DNA from: Capnocytophaga sp. oral taxon 863 str. F0517 | GTDB taxonomy: Bacteria > Bacteroidota > Bacteroidia > Flavobacteriales > Flavobacteriaceae | Length of the DNA: 64,000 nt | Direction: 5' to 3' | NCBI RefSeq assembly: GCF_000466425.1 | Contig: NZ_KE992171.1 | Location: 50,588-114,587 of the forward strand | Shown: positions 62,506-64,000 of the stretch, in pieces | Layout: the number at the start of each line of letters is the position of its first letter | Numbering within the stretch: position 1 is the stretch's first letter | Notes under the pieces: model-generated | Told to the model about the DNA's origin: nothing | What the model saw: only the letters and a program-made list of their open reading frames with translations | Database searches by the model: none | Made by a program: the position numbers and the translations under genes

Positions 62506-63117
62506 ATGAATAAAATCATCAATAGAACCCTACTTTTGGAATGGGGAGAAAGCGACACTTGCTTAGAAGAAGCAGGCGATGTATTTTTCTTTGACATCAA
62601 TAATCACCTTAGTGGTGTGAATATTACCTTGCAACACAATGTAGGGAGTTGTATACTTCCCTCTCTACCCTCCTTCTTATTGGAAGAACAAAAACCTACA
62701 ACACTTACCACGCTTTCACGAGAGGATTTTACTTTTGAAGTGGATGATTATACTCATACACGTTCGTACTTATGTGAAGATAACCTTGTATTTAGTTATA
62801 CCAATTGTAATAAACTATTAGATTTGGTGATTTTAAAGATTACGGAAAATCTTTATTTTATTCTCAATCAAGAAAAAGTATTACAATACATAGTTGTAAC
62901 TGATATATCAACTATACTTTTCAATGATCTTTACTATTTGAAAGAAAAGGAAGTAAGAGAACTGTATTACTTAACCTATACTTTAAACTCCTATGATGTA
63001 GTACAATATGTAAGTATTTTAGAAAAAATACAGAACAATAAGTATTATCGCCAACAAATACTTGAAGATGTGGCAGATGATTTAGTAAATGATTTAAACG
63101 AATTGTTGGAAGATTAA
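62506..63117 (+). CDS. Unknown small protein between the two YwqG-like paralogues
   Basis: A 203-residue acidic protein with no signal peptide. The N-terminal half is beta-rich (TLLLEWGESDTCLEEAGDVFFFDINNH); the C-terminal half is helical with many Leu/Ile/Tyr and ends DVADDLVNDLNELLED. No known family is recognised. It begins 53 bases after the first paralogue and ends 2 bases before the second, so all three are likely cotranscribed. AT-rich, as are its neighbours. Confidence 0.6.
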   Translation: MNKIINRTLLLEWGESDTCLEEAGDVFFFDINNHLSGVNITLQHNVGSCILPSLPSFLLEEQKPTTLTTLSREDFTFEVDDYTHTRSYLCEDNLVFSYTNCNKLLDLVILKITENLYFILNQEKVLQYIVVTDISTILFNDLYYLKEKEVRELYYLTYTLNSYDVVQYVSILEKIQNNKYYRQQILEDVADDLVNDLNELLED

Positions 63118-63119
63118 GT

Positions 63120-63662
63120 ATGACCCCATTATATGCACAATGTATCCCCTATAACGAAAGTAGTAAGGGACGTATAGGAGGAAACCCTCCCATAAATATA
63201 GAAACGGAAATCCCTGAAGGATATGCTTTCTATGCAACACTTGTTCATCCTGAGAAAGAAGATAAGATGTTATCTATTTTGGTTTCCAATGATTTTGAAA
63301 TCCTTATAGAAAATAATATTTATCCTTCGATAGCAGTGAAAGTAATAGAACATAAATATTCCGAAATGGGAAGCGATATAAATAAGGCTATTACAAGTTT
63401 GTCTGTAAATTCAATTACTGATTATAAAGAGATACAGGATGGTGATTTTCAGTTTATTAAAGTAAGAGGCGAACCACGTTTTATCCAATATAAAGATTAT
63501 TATTATGAGGAATTGGAAAAAGACGGTTATTCCTTTTTTTTACAAATAGATGAAGAGGGGTATAGGGAAAATATGGAATATGTATTTATATATGGAGCTT
63601 TATATCTCTATAAACAGAATATAACAGGAGAGATAATTGCAGGCTTTTGGCAATATTCATAA
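63120..63662 (+). CDS. YwqG/DUF1963-like small protein, second paralogue
   Basis: A 180-residue relative of the protein encoded at 61832, with a shorter N-terminus. GRIGGNPPINIE (16-27), IYPSIAVKVIEH, VRGEPRFIQYKDYYYEEL, FFLQIDEEGY, YGALYLYKQNIT and the ending AGFWQYS all align with the first copy. The divergence shows the duplication is old. Presence of two diverged copies around an unrelated small gene fits an immunity or toxin-neutralising array, but no toxin gene is seen in the window. Confidence 0.6.
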   Translation: MTPLYAQCIPYNESSKGRIGGNPPINIETEIPEGYAFYATLVHPEKEDKMLSILVSNDFEILIENNIYPSIAVKVIEHKYSEMGSDINKAITSLSVNSITDYKEIQDGDFQFIKVRGEPRFIQYKDYYYEELEKDGYSFFLQIDEEGYRENMEYVFIYGALYLYKQNITGEIIAGFWQYS

Positions 63663-63764
63663 ATGAAAGTTGGAAAATAACTAGTTGATAATTAGTAATG
63701 CGAATCAATAGTTAAAATAATACACTTTATATAGTAATTCATTGATATTCAATATATTTTTTTC
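63663..63764. other. Intergenic spacer, no gene seen
   Basis: About 100 AT-rich bases after the last small gene, starting with ATGAAAGTTGGAA, the same words that follow the first paralogue. No promoter or terminator was identified. Confidence 0.4.
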
Positions 63765-63928
63765 TACATCCCCCTAGCCCTCCTCAAGGGAGGAATAGGA
63801 TACAGTTGAACTATCATGCTGGCGTCCAGTATATTCAAGTGTGATTGTTCAATACTCTACCTGATACCACTCTGTAATTCCCCCCTTGAGGGAAGTCCGC
63901 GAGAGCGGAGTATGTGAAGGGGGATGTA
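63765..63928. repeat. MITE-like inverted-repeat element
   Basis: TACATCCCCCT (63765-63775) is matched by AGGGGGATGTA (63918-63928). Inside, CTCAAGGGAGGAAT (63783-63796) faces ATTCCCCCCTTGAG (63877-63890) with one mismatch, and TCCGC-GAGA-GCGGA (63896-63909) is a small hairpin. The whole 164-base unit is a nested palindrome without coding potential, typical of dispersed non-autonomous repeats in Bacteroidota. Confidence 0.6.
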
Positions 63929-64000
63929 ATTACACATCGTTGATAATGAGTTGCTTACAACTTTTCTAGATGTATATATTTCTAGTTCTTTAACTATTGA
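63929..64000. other. Right-hand end of the window, no gene seen
   Basis: The last 72 bases after the inverted-repeat element hold no open frame or recognisable signal. Confidence 0.3.

Overview
The window looks like chromosome of a flavobacterium (Bacteroidota), most probably Capnocytophaga or a close relative. This rests on moderate-to-low GC, almost no Shine-Dalgarno sequences, many promoters of the Bacteroidota type (TAnnTTTG at -7, TTG about 19 bases upstream), a TamL-like lipidated Omp85 protein, a NagZ-type GH3/serine-hydrolase fusion and a membrane-anchored CobN/HmuS-like protein. The genus is an inference. No rRNA, tRNA, CRISPR array, transposase, integrase or phage gene was seen.

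Layout. 1-321 is the start of fabD, running off the left edge. 0.48-11.7 kb is an envelope glycan (LPS/LOS core type) region. Three glycosyltransferase genes lie on the plus strand, facing a long minus-strand run: lgt, a GT87-type membrane protein, a DPM1-like GT2, a polysaccharide deacetylase, a GT90-like transferase, a phosphoethanolamine transferase, a GT14-like transferase and an O-antigen ligase/polymerase-like protein. Spacings are 4-base overlaps to 23 bases, so one transcript led by lgt is likely. The part from about 0.5 to 7.9 kb looks more AT-rich than the part next to lgt. 11.75-14.8 kb holds an EEP phosphohydrolase, a glucosaminidase-LysM lipoprotein and a D-cysteine desulfhydrase/ACC deaminase-like enzyme. 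15.3-19.6 kb is one giant CobN/HmuS-like gene. 19.9-24.5 kb is a TamL-like gene, a deoxyhypusine-synthase-like gene and a CtlX-like amidinohydrolase gene, closed by a terminator.

24.7-40.3 kb is mostly minus-strand housekeeping: dnaK, ung, trxB, accC-accB-fabH, a GNAT gene, dapF, a patatin/beta-barrel protein, a MazG-like protein, a lipoprotein, metG and holB, with plus-strand tcdA inside. 40.5-51.3 kb holds an agmatinase-family gene, an AddB-like nuclease, an SGNH hydrolase, yifB/comM, a NUDIX gene, a DUF2809 gene, a frameshifted YD-repeat-like gene with a truncated paralogue beside it, and radA. 51.5-58.2 kb is a complete trp operon (trpE, fused trpGD, an unknown membrane protein, trpC, trpF, trpB, trpA) behind a promoter followed by a perfect 30-base palindrome. 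58.5-61.4 kb is the GH3/serine-hydrolase fusion. The right end has four small AT-rich genes, two of them paralogous, that resemble an orphan immunity-type cluster, then a MITE-like inverted repeat.

Most striking: (1) a gene of about 390 codons split by a one-base frameshift exactly at a dnaX-type slippery site, A AAA AAG; (2) the palindrome at the predicted trp transcript start; (3) the duplicated small-gene cluster at the right end; (4) a stand-alone CobN/HmuS-like protein with membrane segments at both ends; (5) several families of short-period repeats that fill the intergenic spaces.
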